A stretch of DNA of 64,000 nt, taken from positions 3,968,001 through 4,032,000 of the forward strand of contig NZ_CP115669.1 of assembly GCF_029203285.1 (NCBI RefSeq). Reading direction: 5' to 3'. The number at the start of each line of letters is the position of its first letter. Position 1 is the first letter of the stretch. The DNA is from Pseudomonas sp. PSE14 (GTDB lineage: Bacteria > Pseudomonadota > Gammaproteobacteria > Pseudomonadales > Pseudomonadaceae). The notes beneath the pieces were generated by a model. The model did no database searches, was not told the origin of the DNA, and worked only from the letters and a program-made list of their open reading frames with translations. The position numbers were made by a program, and so were the translations under genes. Shown in pieces: positions 54,585-63,376 of the stretch.

Positions 54585-56345
54585 ATGCACAGCCGCCTTC
54601 ATCAGCGCGAACTGGTCGATCTGTTGTTCCGCCAGTCCTATGCCGTGCTGTTCGCCAACCTGGTGATACCCCTGCCCGTGCTGTACATCTTCCGGGCCGC
54701 CCTGTCACCGACGATGATGGGCGTCTGGCTGGCCGCGCTCTATGTGCTGACGCTGGGGCGGATTGTCCTGGCACGCGCGTATTTCCGGCAAGCCCCCGCG
54801 GGCACGCCGGGCAAGTATTGGCCCTGGACGGCCACCCTGCTGTCATGGGCCAGCAGCCTGCTGTGGGGCTGGCTCGGCTGGGCCGGCTTCGCCCATGGCG
54901 ACCCGCAACTGTTCGCCTTCACCTGCATCGTGCTGACGGGCCTGGTGTGCGGCGCGGTACCATCGCTGTCGGCCTATCCGCCGGCCTACATCGGCTCGCT
55001 CGCCGCCATGCTCCTGCCATTGCTGGTGCTGTGCCTGAGCCAGGCTGGCGAGCAGTTCACCACCTACAGCTTCTTCATCGCCTGCCTGGCCGGGGTGAAC
55101 CTGTATTACAGCCGGGTGACCTACCGCAGCCTGTGCGAAACCATTCGCCTGCGCCAGCAGAACTCGGAACTGGTGCAGGACCTGCGCGAGCAGCGCGACC
55201 GCGCCCAGGCCGCCGATCGCGCCAAGACCCGCTTCCTCGCCGCCGCCAGCCATGACCTGCGCCAGCCGATTCACGCCCTGGGCCTGTTCGTCGGCGCCCT
55301 CGCCTCGCTGGCCGAGCGCGGGCCGGTGAATGCCGTGCAGGCACGGGATATCGCCACGCGCCTGCGCGCCATGCTCGGCAACCTGGGCAGCCTGCTCAAC
55401 GGCCTGCTGGACATCTCCCGTCTCGACGCCGGCGTGGTGCCGCTGGCCCGCGAGCCCATCGCCCTGCAACGGCTGTTCACCGACCTGCAACTGGAGTTCG
55501 CCGGCACCGCCGCCGAGCGCGGCCTCCACTGGCGGGTGTGCAGCAGCCGGCTATGGGTGGACAGCGATCCGGTGCTGCTCAAGCGATTGCTGGACAACCT
55601 GCTGGCCAACGCCTTCCGCTACACCCGGAGCGGCGGCGTGCTGCTGGGGTGCCGCCGCCACGGCGAGGAGGTGGAAATCCAGGTGCTGGACACCGGCATC
55701 GGCATTCCTTCCGAGCAGCAGGAGATGGTCTTCGAGGAGTTCGTCCAGCTGCACAACGCCGAGCGCGACCGCAAGCAGGGCCTCGGCCTGGGATTGGCGA
55801 TAGTCCGTCACACTGCCCGTCTGCTCGGCCACGGCCTGCGCCTGCAATCCCGGCCCGGACGCGGCTCGCTGTTCGCGGTCCGATTGCCGCTGGTATGCGC
55901 TCCGGCGCCCTGCCCGGTCATCCACGCCTGCGCCGAAGAGTTCGGTACCGACAGCCTGGGCATCATGGTGGTGGACGACGAGCGAGACGTGCTGCACGCC
56001 CTGGGCAACCTGCTGGAGGTCTGGGGTCATCGCGTCTATCCGGGCACCACGGCGCTGCAGGCCTGCCAGCGGCACATCGAGGCCAGTCATCGCGGCCCGG
56101 CCCCCGTCCATCTGATCCTCACCGACTACCGGCTGGGCGAAGGACAGACCGGCGAGGATGCGATCCGCCGCATCCGCAGCTACCTGTCGCGCCAGGTGCC
56201 GGCACTGATCATCACCGGCGACACTTCTCCGGAACGCCTTCGCGAGGCGACCGCTCACGGCTATCGCCTGCTGCACAAGCCGGTGGACACCGAGCAACTG
56301 CGCGAGGCGATCAACGCCTGCCGGCAACCGTCGGAAATGGCCTAG
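54585..56345 (+). CDS. Membrane hybrid sensor histidine kinase
   Basis: A 586-residue kinase. The N-terminal ~190 residues hold about six TM helices without a large periplasmic domain. A coiled-coil linker (LRQQNSELVQDLREQRDRAQAADRAK) precedes the HisKA with H223 (AASHDLRQPIHALGLF). The ATPase has LLDNLLANAFRYT, DTGIGIP and KQGLGLGLAIV. A C-terminal receiver follows (MVVDDERDVLHALGNLLEVWG) with phospho-acceptor D514 in LILTDYRLG. The start MHSRLHQREL follows TTGAGGCCATCGAA. It is divergent from the NarL-type regulator. The signal is unknown, probably sensed in the membrane. Confidence 0.9.
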   Translation: MHSRLHQRELVDLLFRQSYAVLFANLVIPLPVLYIFRAALSPTMMGVWLAALYVLTLGRIVLARAYFRQAPAGTPGKYWPWTATLLSWASSLLWGWLGWAGFAHGDPQLFAFTCIVLTGLVCGAVPSLSAYPPAYIGSLAAMLLPLLVLCLSQAGEQFTTYSFFIACLAGVNLYYSRVTYRSLCETIRLRQQNSELVQDLREQRDRAQAADRAKTRFLAAASHDLRQPIHALGLFVGALASLAERGPVNAVQARDIATRLRAMLGNLGSLLNGLLDISRLDAGVVPLAREPIALQRLFTDLQLEFAGTAAERGLHWRVCSSRLWVDSDPVLLKRLLDNLLANAFRYTRSGGVLLGCRRHGEEVEIQVLDTGIGIPSEQQEMVFEEFVQLHNAERDRKQGLGLGLAIVRHTARLLGHGLRLQSRPGRGSLFAVRLPLVCAPAPCPVIHACAEEFGTDSLGIMVVDDERDVLHALGNLLEVWGHRVYPGTTALQACQRHIEASHRGPAPVHLILTDYRLGEGQTGEDAIRRIRSYLSRQVPALIITGDTSPERLREATAHGYRLLHKPVDTEQLREAINACRQPSEMA

Positions 56346-56590
56346 GGCCGACGCAGCTTCCCCACAACACCGGCACCGCAACACCGCCGGCGGGATGGCA
56401 GACGCCCCAGGCTGCCGGCCAGTTCATCCGCAGGCCCTGTACTCCGCATCCTCACGCGCCCCCTGCGGTGGGTCAAGGCGCGCTCTTCGTACCTTTCCTA
56501 CGCTTGCGTCCTACAACCTGCACCTCCGGCTAGTCTGAGTACAGACGCGCCCTTCTTGCAGGGGCCCACCGCCGCCCGAAGGACGTTCCC

Positions 56591-57715
56591 ATGAGCAATA
56601 CCAGCACCAGCGACCTGCCCGATGTCTTCACCTACCTGAGCCAGCTGCCGCAGAACGCCGGCTCCGACATGTTCTTCAGCGTCGGCGCACCGCCGCACAT
56701 CAAGGTCGAGGGGCACAGCCGGCCGGTCGGCGAGCGCGTGCTGGCCAGTGGCGAGGTGAAGACCCTGGCCTGGCAGCTGATGACGCCCGAGCAGGTGACG
56801 GAGTTCGAGCGTGACCTGGAGATGAACCTGGCGATCACCGTGCCGGAGCTCGGCCGTTTCCGCGCCAACATCTACTACCAGCGCGGCGAAGTGGCGATGG
56901 TGGTACGGCTGATCAAGCAGGTGATCCCGGACGTGGCCAGCCTCGGCCTGCCACCGGTCCTCGACAAGCTGGCGATGCAGGATCGCGGGCTGATCCTGGT
57001 GGTCGGCGCGGCCGGTTCGGGCAAGTCCACCACCCTGGCGAGCATGCTGGACTTCCGCAACCGCCACCGCTCCGGGCATATCGTCTGCATCGAAGACCCG
57101 ATCGAATTCCTCCACTCACACCAGAAATCGATCATCGATCAGCGCGAGGTCGGCCTGGATACCCACAGCTACGCCGATGCCCTGCGCAACGTGCTGCGCG
57201 AGGCGCCGGACGTGATCATGCTCGGCGAAATCCGCGACGCGCCAACCATGCAGAACGCCCTGCACTACGCCGAAACCGGCCACCTGTGCGTGGCCACCCT
57301 GCACGGCACCAGTTGCCGCCATGCCATCGAGCGCATCACCCGTTTCTTCCCCGATGAAGCTCGGCCGCAGGTGCTGGCCGACCTGTCGCAGAACCTGCTG
57401 GCGCTGATCGGCCAGCGCCTGGTCCCCGGCACGCGCCAGCGCCGCGCGGTAGCAGTGGAGCTGATGCTGGGCACGCCGCACATCCGCGGCATCATCCAGC
57501 GCGACGAGCTGCCGGAGCTCAAGGGCGCAGTGGAGCGCGCCCTGGAAAGCGGCATGCAGAGCTTCGACCAGAGCCTCTACAGACTGCTGGAGGAAGGCCG
57601 CATCAGCGTCTCCGACGCGCTCAAGTTCGCCGACTCGCGCACGGACCTGGCGCTGAAGATCAAGCTGGAACGCGGGATGGACGACGACAGCGTGGGACCG
57701 GTGTTCGGCGCCTGA
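56591..57715 (+). CDS. PilT/PilU-family twitching ATPase (PilU-like paralogue)
   Basis: A 374-residue secretion-type ATPase. Walker A is VVGAAGSGKSTTLASML (~138), the Asp box IEDPIEFLHSHQKSIIDQREVG, Walker B APDVIMLGEIRD and the His box GHLCVATLHGTS. It is more PilU-like than PilT-like (NRHRSGHIVCIEDPIEF; MQSFDQSLYRLLEEGRISVSDALKFADS). The canonical pilT-pilU pair lies elsewhere in pseudomonads with a yggS neighbour, and no pilus gene is near here. It may be an accessory retraction motor. Confidence 0.88.
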   Translation: MSNTSTSDLPDVFTYLSQLPQNAGSDMFFSVGAPPHIKVEGHSRPVGERVLASGEVKTLAWQLMTPEQVTEFERDLEMNLAITVPELGRFRANIYYQRGEVAMVVRLIKQVIPDVASLGLPPVLDKLAMQDRGLILVVGAAGSGKSTTLASMLDFRNRHRSGHIVCIEDPIEFLHSHQKSIIDQREVGLDTHSYADALRNVLREAPDVIMLGEIRDAPTMQNALHYAETGHLCVATLHGTSCRHAIERITRFFPDEARPQVLADLSQNLLALIGQRLVPGTRQRRAVAVELMLGTPHIRGIIQRDELPELKGAVERALESGMQSFDQSLYRLLEEGRISVSDALKFADSRTDLALKIKLERGMDDDSVGPVFGA

Positions 57716-58131
57716 AGCGGGCGCGGACAAGAATCCGCTCCCTCGTGGAAACTGATGGCGCTTGCCCTCGGTTCAGCTTCGGCGCCGACGACGGAGCAGG
57801 GTGTAACGGCGTACAACCGCGAACGGTTGTACGCCCTACGGTGCTGTCTTTGGCGTCCCTGTAGGATGTCGTAGAGCGAAGCGAAACCCATCAATACCGT
57901 GCGCCGACAGCATGGGTATCGCTTCGCTCCACCCATCCTGCGAGCTACTTCGCCCTTCCCACCTCAATCCGCTAACCGGCCCCCACGCACGGATCTAGTC
58001 CCTCATCGGCCCTTCCGTAGCAGCCCACTTTCGAAGCTGCTTGAGAGGCAAGCGACTATGCTGATGGCCAATAGACAGAACCGGCGCACACAGACCGGTC
58101 GAACCCTGCCATTCGCCCCTGGGGGATTTAC
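57716..58131. other. Intergenic region with repeats
   Basis: 416 bases without a gene. Contents: a GTACAACCG palindrome (57807-57840) and two TAGGATGG-family units in opposite orientation (57859-57893 and 57905-57942, GTAGAGCGAAGCGAAACCCA versus its inverse). No promoter for the following lipoprotein gene was recognised with certainty. Confidence 0.65.
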
Positions 58132-58683
58132 ATGGGCTTGTCTCAACCGCCTTACCTGCCGGCCATTCTGAGCCTGTCGTTGCTGCTGGCCGGCTGTTCC
58201 AGCTCCACCACCACACCGTGCGACGCCTCCATGAGTGGGCAGCGCTGCCATGTCGAACGCCTGCTCTACCGGAACGACATGCTGCAGGCCAAGCTGTTGA
58301 TCGCGTCCGGCGACCTGGACAACTACGAGCTGGCGAACGCCCTGCTCGATCGTGCCCAACCCTACGATGAACGCGGCGAGGTGAGCTTTTACAAGGCGCT
58401 GCTGAAGATCAAGGAAGGCCCGCAGGTAAACGAAGTGCTGCCGCTGCTGGAGCAGGCCGCCGATGCAGGCCAGCCCTACGCCGTTGCGCTGCTGTACAAG
58501 ATCTGGTCCGAGCCCTACCTGGTGGACGCGGCCAACCCGGGCAAGGCCCAGCGCTACCAGCGGGCCTACTCGGGTCTGGACGTCGCCCGCAGCGGCTATC
58601 CCTCGTTCGAGCAGTCCCTGGCGGTGGTCGACAACCTGCTGGCCAAGCCTTCCGCCCTCGCCAGCCAGCAGGTCCGGCGCTAG
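58132..58683 (+). CDS. Lipoprotein of unknown function with helical-repeat character
   Basis: A 183-residue precursor with a clear lipobox (LSLSLLLAGC, lipidated Cys22; Ser at +2 suggests the outer membrane). The mature region is all-helical (ASGDLDNYELANALLDRAQPYDERGEVSFYKALLKIKEG; VLPLLEQAADAGQPYAVALLYKI), reminiscent of Sel1/TPR repeats. Two Cys (TTPCDAS, GQRCH) may form a disulfide. Its stop overlaps that of the convergent BrkB-family gene by 3 bases. Confidence 0.72.
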   Translation: MGLSQPPYLPAILSLSLLLAGCSSSTTTPCDASMSGQRCHVERLLYRNDMLQAKLLIASGDLDNYELANALLDRAQPYDERGEVSFYKALLKIKEGPQVNEVLPLLEQAADAGQPYAVALLYKIWSEPYLVDAANPGKAQRYQRAYSGLDVARSGYPSFEQSLAVVDNLLAKPSALASQQVRR

Positions 58684-59585
58684 CGCTCGTCCGGTTCCGG
58701 CGAGGCCTGCTCGAAGGTTCGCTCGCCGGGACTCTTGCCGTGGGGCAGATGGTGCTCGATCACCGCATTGAGCTCCGCGCCCAGCAGCAGTACCGCAGAG
58801 GAAATGTAGAAGTACAGCAGCAGGACGATGATGGCGCCGACGCTGCCGTACATGGCGTTGTAGTCGGCGAAGTTCTTCACGTAGAAACCAAAGCCCAGGG
58901 ACGCGCAGATCCACAGCACCACCGCGAGCATCGAGCCGGGGGTGATGAAACGGAACTTCTGCTTCACATTGGGCGTGACGTAATAGATCACGGCCACCGC
59001 CATCATCATCAGCAGGACGATGACCGGCCAGCGCAGCACGCTCCACAGCAGCACCACGAAATCCTCCAGCCCCACTCGCGCGGCGATCCAGCCCATGACC
59101 TGCGGGCCGAGGATCATCAGCGCGGCGATGACCAGCAGCATGCCGACGATGCCGAAGGTGTAGAGCAGCGACAGCGGAATGCGCTTCCACGCCGGGCGCG
59201 CCTCGCGCACGTCATAGGCTGCATTCAGCGCGGTCATCAGCGAACGCACCGCCGCCGAGGACGACCACAGCGCCACGATGATACCGATCGACAGCAGGCC
59301 GCCCTGGCGCTGCTGCAACTGATCGATGACCGGGTTGACCTGCTCCAGCGCCTGCGCCGGCAGTACGTAGTCGGCCTGCCCCCGCAGCCAGTCGAAGAAC
59401 TCCGGCAGGTGCAGGAAGCCCAGCAGGGCGATGAGGAACAGCAGGAAGGGGAACAGCGAGAACAACCCCTGGTAGGCCAGCGCGGCGGCGTAGGTGGGCA
59501 TCTCATCGTCGAGAAACTCCTTCACCGTCAGGCTGATCAGTTTCCAGGGCCCCAGGCTGAGCCCCCGCATGTCCACGAATCGCAT
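58680..59585 (-). CDS. YihY/BrkB family inner membrane protein (UPF0761)
   Basis: A 301-residue protein with six TM helices. Family motifs are EFLDDEMPTYAAALAYQGLFSLFPFLLFLIALLG, LWSSSAAVRSLMTALNAAYDV, and GFYVKNFADYNAMYGSVGAIIVLLLYFYISSAVLLLGAELNAV. Members are of unknown function; despite old naming they are not RNase BN. The start MRFVDMRGLSLG is chosen over an upstream in-frame ATG with poor context. Confidence 0.9.
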   Translation of the reverse strand: MRFVDMRGLSLGPWKLISLTVKEFLDDEMPTYAAALAYQGLFSLFPFLLFLIALLGFLHLPEFFDWLRGQADYVLPAQALEQVNPVIDQLQQRQGGLLSIGIIVALWSSSAAVRSLMTALNAAYDVREARPAWKRIPLSLLYTFGIVGMLLVIAALMILGPQVMGWIAARVGLEDFVVLLWSVLRWPVIVLLMMMAVAVIYYVTPNVKQKFRFITPGSMLAVVLWICASLGFGFYVKNFADYNAMYGSVGAIIVLLLYFYISSAVLLLGAELNAVIEHHLPHGKSPGERTFEQASPEPDER

Positions 59586-59749
59586 CCCGCTCCGTCCTTC
59601 TGCTGGCCGCCCGCCGACCGCTGGCTGCAGGGTGGACCTGCGCGGCGCGGGCAAAGTTGCAATGACAAGCGCGGCGCAGAGCGCCCGCCAGGACAGACCA
59701 TAGCCGCTGGGCAGCCTTCGGTGCCAGACGGAAGTTGCGCGCGGACGAC

Positions 59750-60184
59750 TCAGTCGGCCAGCCGATAGACCTTGGCGAAACGCTCCGCCTTCACCACACC
59801 GTAGTCGCCGGGCGCGTACTGCATGACCCAGTCGCCAGCCGCACCGGTGAGACGATCGCCGCCCGCCGAGCGCACGAGGGCGAACGGCTCGTCCATGCGC
59901 CGTGCGAGCACCACCGCCGGGCGATTGCGATAGGCACCGGGCCGGCCGTGCGCGAGCGCCGCGTCGACGGGCAGATATTTCGGGTCGAAACGTTCACGGG
60001 AGACCACCCAGCGCTCCCCCGTCGCGCTGGTGATGATTGCATCGCCCGGCGCGTAACGGTTCGGGCCTTCGAGGCTCATCAGCTCGCCCGGCGTTGCGGC
60101 GAATTCGACGGTGACGGTTTCATCCTTGACCACACGTTGCGCGGCGGAATCGGTGGAGAGGTCGAGTTGGGTCAGTTCGAGCAT
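59750..60184 (-). CDS. PGDYG-domain protein of unknown function
   Basis: A 144-residue protein with the signature YAPGDYGVVKAERFAKVYRL at its C-terminus and a related earlier unit (NRYAPGDAIITSATGERWVVSRERFDPKYLP), suggesting an internal duplication. PGDYG domains are of unknown function. The ATG giving MLELTQLDLSTDS was chosen by the compact domain; upstream Shine-Dalgarno is weak and an in-frame start 117 bases upstream remains possible. Confidence 0.72.
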   Translation of the reverse strand: MLELTQLDLSTDSAAQRVVKDETVTVEFAATPGELMSLEGPNRYAPGDAIITSATGERWVVSRERFDPKYLPVDAALAHGRPGAYRNRPAVVLARRMDEPFALVRSAGGDRLTGAAGDWVMQYAPGDYGVVKAERFAKVYRLAD

Positions 60185-60404
60185 GGCAACGGCAGCGGGC
60201 CTGCCTCCGAAAATGCGTGACGGATGAAACCGGGCCGGCGCCCGGATCGTGCGGTCCGCCAGATTAACCGGAATGGCCAGGCTCCGCGAGCGGGCCCCCA
60301 CGCAATGGTTGGCTCGCCAAACAGCCAGCAGAACGCCGCGTCATGGCCTATAAACTCCCTGGCGCTTGTGCGCCCCAATCCTAATTGCCGTACAGGAAAA
60401 TCGC

Positions 60405-60851
60405 ATGCCGATCCGTCTGATCCCCCGCCTCGCCCTGCCCCTCCTGCTGCTGAGCAGCCTGGCCGTACAGGCCGACGAAGCCGCCGACGAAGCCAAGTTC
60501 CTCCAGGACTCGGTGGCCTACTTCGACCAGGTCACCCGCACCAACCTGCCGCACCAGGTGGACAAGGTCACCACCCTCAACAGCGTGCAGCTCGACCCGG
60601 CGAAGAAGATGCTGTATTACCGCTACGCGATTTCCAGTCTGCGCATGGACCAGATGGACCTGGGCGCTCGGGCCAAGTTCGAGAACGGCCTGAAATCCCA
60701 GCTGGAAAGCACCACCTGCCAGCAGACCGAGCTGCTGCAGCGCTTCCGCGAACATCACCTGAGCGTGACCCACGAATACACCGGCAGCGACGGCAAGCCG
60801 CTGGCCAGCATCACCATCGACCCGCAGGCCCTGAGCTGCGCCAAGAGTTGA
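60405..60851 (+). CDS. Exported protein of unknown function
   Basis: A 148-residue precursor with a Sec signal peptide (MPIRLIPRLALPLLLLSSLAVQA). The mature part is helical and polar (EAKFLQDSVAYFDQVTRTNLPHQVDKVTTLNSVQLDPAKKMLYYRYAI). Two Cys (TTCQQ, LSCAK) could form one disulfide. No family recognised; small periplasmic proteins of this type are common in pseudomonads. Confidence 0.75.
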   Translation: MPIRLIPRLALPLLLLSSLAVQADEAADEAKFLQDSVAYFDQVTRTNLPHQVDKVTTLNSVQLDPAKKMLYYRYAISSLRMDQMDLGARAKFENGLKSQLESTTCQQTELLQRFREHHLSVTHEYTGSDGKPLASITIDPQALSCAKS

Positions 60852-60862
60852 ACACCCGCCCC

Positions 60863-61051
60863 ATGAGCCGCGCCGACTACCACCAGGAACACGCCCAGCG
60901 CGCCGAGGCCGAAGCCCGGCGCCTGCTGGCCGAGCGCGAGGCCATGGGCGCGCGCTGGCTGCCCTGGGTGGCCACGGAGCTCTATCGCCTGACTCCGCCC
61001 CACTACGCGGCGATGGTCCGCCGCGAGCTGGAACGCCTCGCCACCGGCTGA
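60863..61051 (+). CDS. Small protein of unknown function
   Basis: A 62-residue, Glu/Arg-rich, mostly helical protein (MSRADYHQEHAQRAEAEARR...MVRRELERLATG). It begins 11 bases after the exported protein stop, so the two may form one transcript. The Shine-Dalgarno is weak and no homology is recognised. Confidence 0.5.
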   Translation: MSRADYHQEHAQRAEAEARRLLAEREAMGARWLPWVATELYRLTPPHYAAMVRRELERLATG

Positions 61052-61132
61052 ACGGCGAAGCGGCACGCCGTGCGAAGGCTATGCTGTAGCTGTCCGCTCT
61101 CGGATCGAGGGCGTCCCGTCGGAGGACACGCC

Positions 61133-61261
61133 ATGAAAGGTCTCGACGCGAAGAAGCAAAGCAAGAAGAAGCCGCTGAAAACCGCACACGAAAAGCGTAT
61201 GGCCAAGCGGCAGAAGAAATCCGGCAAGACGCTGCTGGGCACCCCGCAGCAACCGTCCTGA
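61133..61261 (+). CDS. Small lysine-rich protein
   Basis: A 42-residue basic peptide (KKQSKKKPLKTAHEKRMAKRQKK) with a good CGGAGGACACGCC upstream. The composition resembles nucleic-acid-binding or ribosome-associated small proteins, but no family is assigned. Confidence 0.55.
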   Translation: MKGLDAKKQSKKKPLKTAHEKRMAKRQKKSGKTLLGTPQQPS

Positions 61262-61337
61262 GGGCTCGCCCCTCGTCACGCGGATAGCCTTGGGAGAGGC
61301 TATCCGCTTATCGAACTCCACCCCGCCCGTCATTGAA

Positions 61338-61371
61338 GCGTAGGGCGTATAACGTTCGACGTCTTACGCCG
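61338..61371. repeat. GTAGGGCG-family palindrome
   Basis: GCGTAGGGCGTATAACGTTC plus GACGTCTTACGCCG, a GTATAACG subtype with a slightly mismatched right arm. Confidence 0.7.
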
Positions 61372-61442
61372 TTTGACCTTGGCCTCGGATCGTTCCGGGG
61401 CCATGCACGGAGCCGCAGACACGGCCCAATCGGCGGTCAACC

Positions 61443-61982
61443 TCAATCATCCGCCTTCGGATCGAGCCCCGGGAACAGCACTTCGGTAAAGCCGAACTTG
61501 CTGAAGTCGGTGATCCGCGACGGATACAGCCGGCCGATCAGGTGATCGCACTCGTGCTGCACCACGCGGGCGTGGAAACCCTCGACGCTGCGGTCGATCG
61601 GCTGCCCCTGCGGGTCGACGCCCTGGTAGCGGATCGAACGGTAGCGGTTCACCGCACCGCGCAGGCCTGCCACCGACAGGCAACCCTCCCACCCCTCCTC
61701 CAGTTCCTCGCTCAGCGGCGTGATCACCGGGTTGAGCAGGATGGTCGGTGGCACCGCCGGAGCATCCGGATAGCGCTCGCTGCGCTCGAAACCGAAGATC
61801 ACCAGTTGCAGGTCCACGCCGATCTGCGGAGCGGCCAAGCCGACGCCGCCAACGTGGTGCATGGTCTCGAACATGTCGTCGATCAGCGTCTGCAGCTCCG
61901 CGCTGCCGAACATCGACGCGGGCACCGGCGGCGCCACGCGCAGCAGGCGTTCATCACCCATCTTGAGAATCTCGCGGATCAT
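61443..61982 (-). CDS. def: Peptide deformylase (second copy, Def2-like)
   Basis: A 179-residue deformylase removing the N-formyl group from nascent proteins. Motif 1 is [10 protein letters not shown], motif 2 EGCLSV (metal Cys) and motif 3 QHECDHL, with metal His/His and catalytic Glu; the variable position holds Cys instead of the Phe of E. coli Def. Pseudomonads usually have a second def gene beside fmt; this lone copy is probably the paralogue. The ATG giving [14 protein letters not shown] is the family start. Confidence 0.92.
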   Translation of the reverse strand: MIREILKMGDERLLRVAPPVPASMFGSAELQTLIDDMFETMHHVGGVGLAAPQIGVDLQLVIFGFERSERYPDAPAVPPTILLNPVITPLSEELEEGWEGCLSVAGLRGAVNRYRSIRYQGVDPQGQPIDRSVEGFHARVVQHECDHLIGRLYPSRITDFSKFGFTEVLFPGLDPKADD

Positions 61983-62201
61983 CTCGCCCTCGCCCTGAGT
62001 CTCGCTGGAAAGCGGCATCCTCGGCCATGCGCGGGCATCGCGCAAGCCAGGTGACCACTGGGCCCTCGCGCCACGGAGGGCACCCCGCCGGTGCTAGACT
62101 CAACTCTGACGAAATTCAGCAAATGGCGGCGATCTGCCGAAAATCACGGCAAATCGGTGTCAAACCCTGGGGGTATGACCGGTTGGGGGCGGAGGTTCGT
62201 C

Positions 62202-62756
62202 ATGAACAGGCATTACTACATCAGTGACAACCTGGACGACCTGGAAACCGTCGAACAGGAACTCGCGCAAAGCGGTATCAGCATGGAGCAGATGCACGTG
62301 CTGAGCGACCAGGATGCCGAGTTGAAGGACCATCGATTGCACCAGGTGCCATCGATGATGAGGCGGGACGTGGTGCACTGGGGCAAGGTCGGCCTGCTGA
62401 TCGGCGCCGCGCTGGCGGTGCTGGTGCTGCTGGTGGGCTACCTGAGCGGCTGGACGCAATCCGCCGCGGGCTGGATTCCGGTACTGTTCCTCGCCGCGGT
62501 GCTGCTGGGCTTCAGCCTGTGGGAAGGCAGCTTCGTCGGCCTGCAGCGCCCCAGCGGTGATGCGCGCCGCTTCGAGCCCAGCCTGCATGCGGGCCAGCAT
62601 GTGTTCTTCGTCGACGTGAAACCCGACCAGGAGCCCCTGCTGGACATGGTGGTGCGCAGCCACCCGCGCCTGGAAATCGCCGGCTTCGGCTCGGCGATGC
62701 CGAGTTGGCTGGTCTCCGTCGAGCACGCCTGGAATCGCTTCCGTCACATGATGTGA
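62202..62756 (+). CDS. Membrane protein of unknown function with an N-terminal soluble domain
   Basis: A 184-residue protein: a ~60-residue soluble start (RHYYISDNLDDLETVEQELAQSGISMEQMHVLSD), two adjacent TM helices (VGLLIGAALAVLVLLVGYL and AGWIPVLFLAAVLLGFSLWEG), and a C-terminal soluble part with the same alpha/beta character (HVFFVDVKPDQEPLLDMVVRSHP). The layout resembles DUF1269/general-stress-17M-like proteins. The start ATG follows GGAGGTTCGTC. Confidence 0.72.
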   Translation: MNRHYYISDNLDDLETVEQELAQSGISMEQMHVLSDQDAELKDHRLHQVPSMMRRDVVHWGKVGLLIGAALAVLVLLVGYLSGWTQSAAGWIPVLFLAAVLLGFSLWEGSFVGLQRPSGDARRFEPSLHAGQHVFFVDVKPDQEPLLDMVVRSHPRLEIAGFGSAMPSWLVSVEHAWNRFRHMM

Positions 62757-62957
62757 CGCTCGGGCGCCTCCCCTTCCGCGCCGCCCGTGCGCCGCGGAGA
62801 GGCCTCCTGCGGCCGGAATCGGCCCTCCTTGATGCATATCAGACCGACGAGCGCGCCCAACCTCGAAACTAGGTCGTAGACAACCCGTGTATCGAGCGTC
62901 ACGTCAGGCCACGCTTTCACGCCGGCTTGCGGCGCCAGCACTCGTCAGGAGGCCCCT

Positions 62958-63371
62958 ATGACCCGCCCCACCCAGGTCATCATTCAATCCATCCCGGGCA
63001 TCGACCGCCAGCAGTACCTCATCCGCCTGAGCTACCAGGTGGAGAACCCGGCCAGCCGTGATGCGCGGGTGCGATTCCAGCTGGACGGCGAGATCGACGG
63101 CCAGCCGTTCAAGGATGACTTCGAGCTGCCCGGCGACCTCGCCTTCAACTTCGCCAGCAGCGCCACCCGCCTGCTGCGCCGCCACGGCCTGCGCCTGCGC
63201 CCAGGGCCGGTGATGCGCTTTCGCAAGGAACACGATCAGGTCTTCGACGACCTGCGCCGCCAGCTCAGAGCCGAACCCGGCAAACCGGTGGACCTGCAAC
63301 GCATGGCGTCACTTGCGCCGGTGCAACAGCGTTGCGCAGTGGCCGAATCCATCGTGCGCGGGCGCGGCTAG
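62958..63371 (+). CDS. Protein of unknown function
   Basis: A 137-residue soluble protein (TRPTQVIIQSIPGIDRQQYLIRLSYQVENPASRDARVRFQLDGEIDGQPFKDDFELPGDLAFNFASSATRLLRRHGL). No domain recognised and no Cys-rich or membrane feature. A very strong AGGAGGCCCCT lies just before the ATG. Confidence 0.7.
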   Translation: MTRPTQVIIQSIPGIDRQQYLIRLSYQVENPASRDARVRFQLDGEIDGQPFKDDFELPGDLAFNFASSATRLLRRHGLRLRPGPVMRFRKEHDQVFDDLRRQLRAEPGKPVDLQRMASLAPVQQRCAVAESIVRGRG

Positions 63372-63376
63372 ACCGT

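Noticed and set aside
61443-61982. Cys in HECDH of peptide deformylase as a lost active site
   Set aside because: The metal-binding His residues and catalytic Glu are intact; the third residue of the motif varies naturally in the family.
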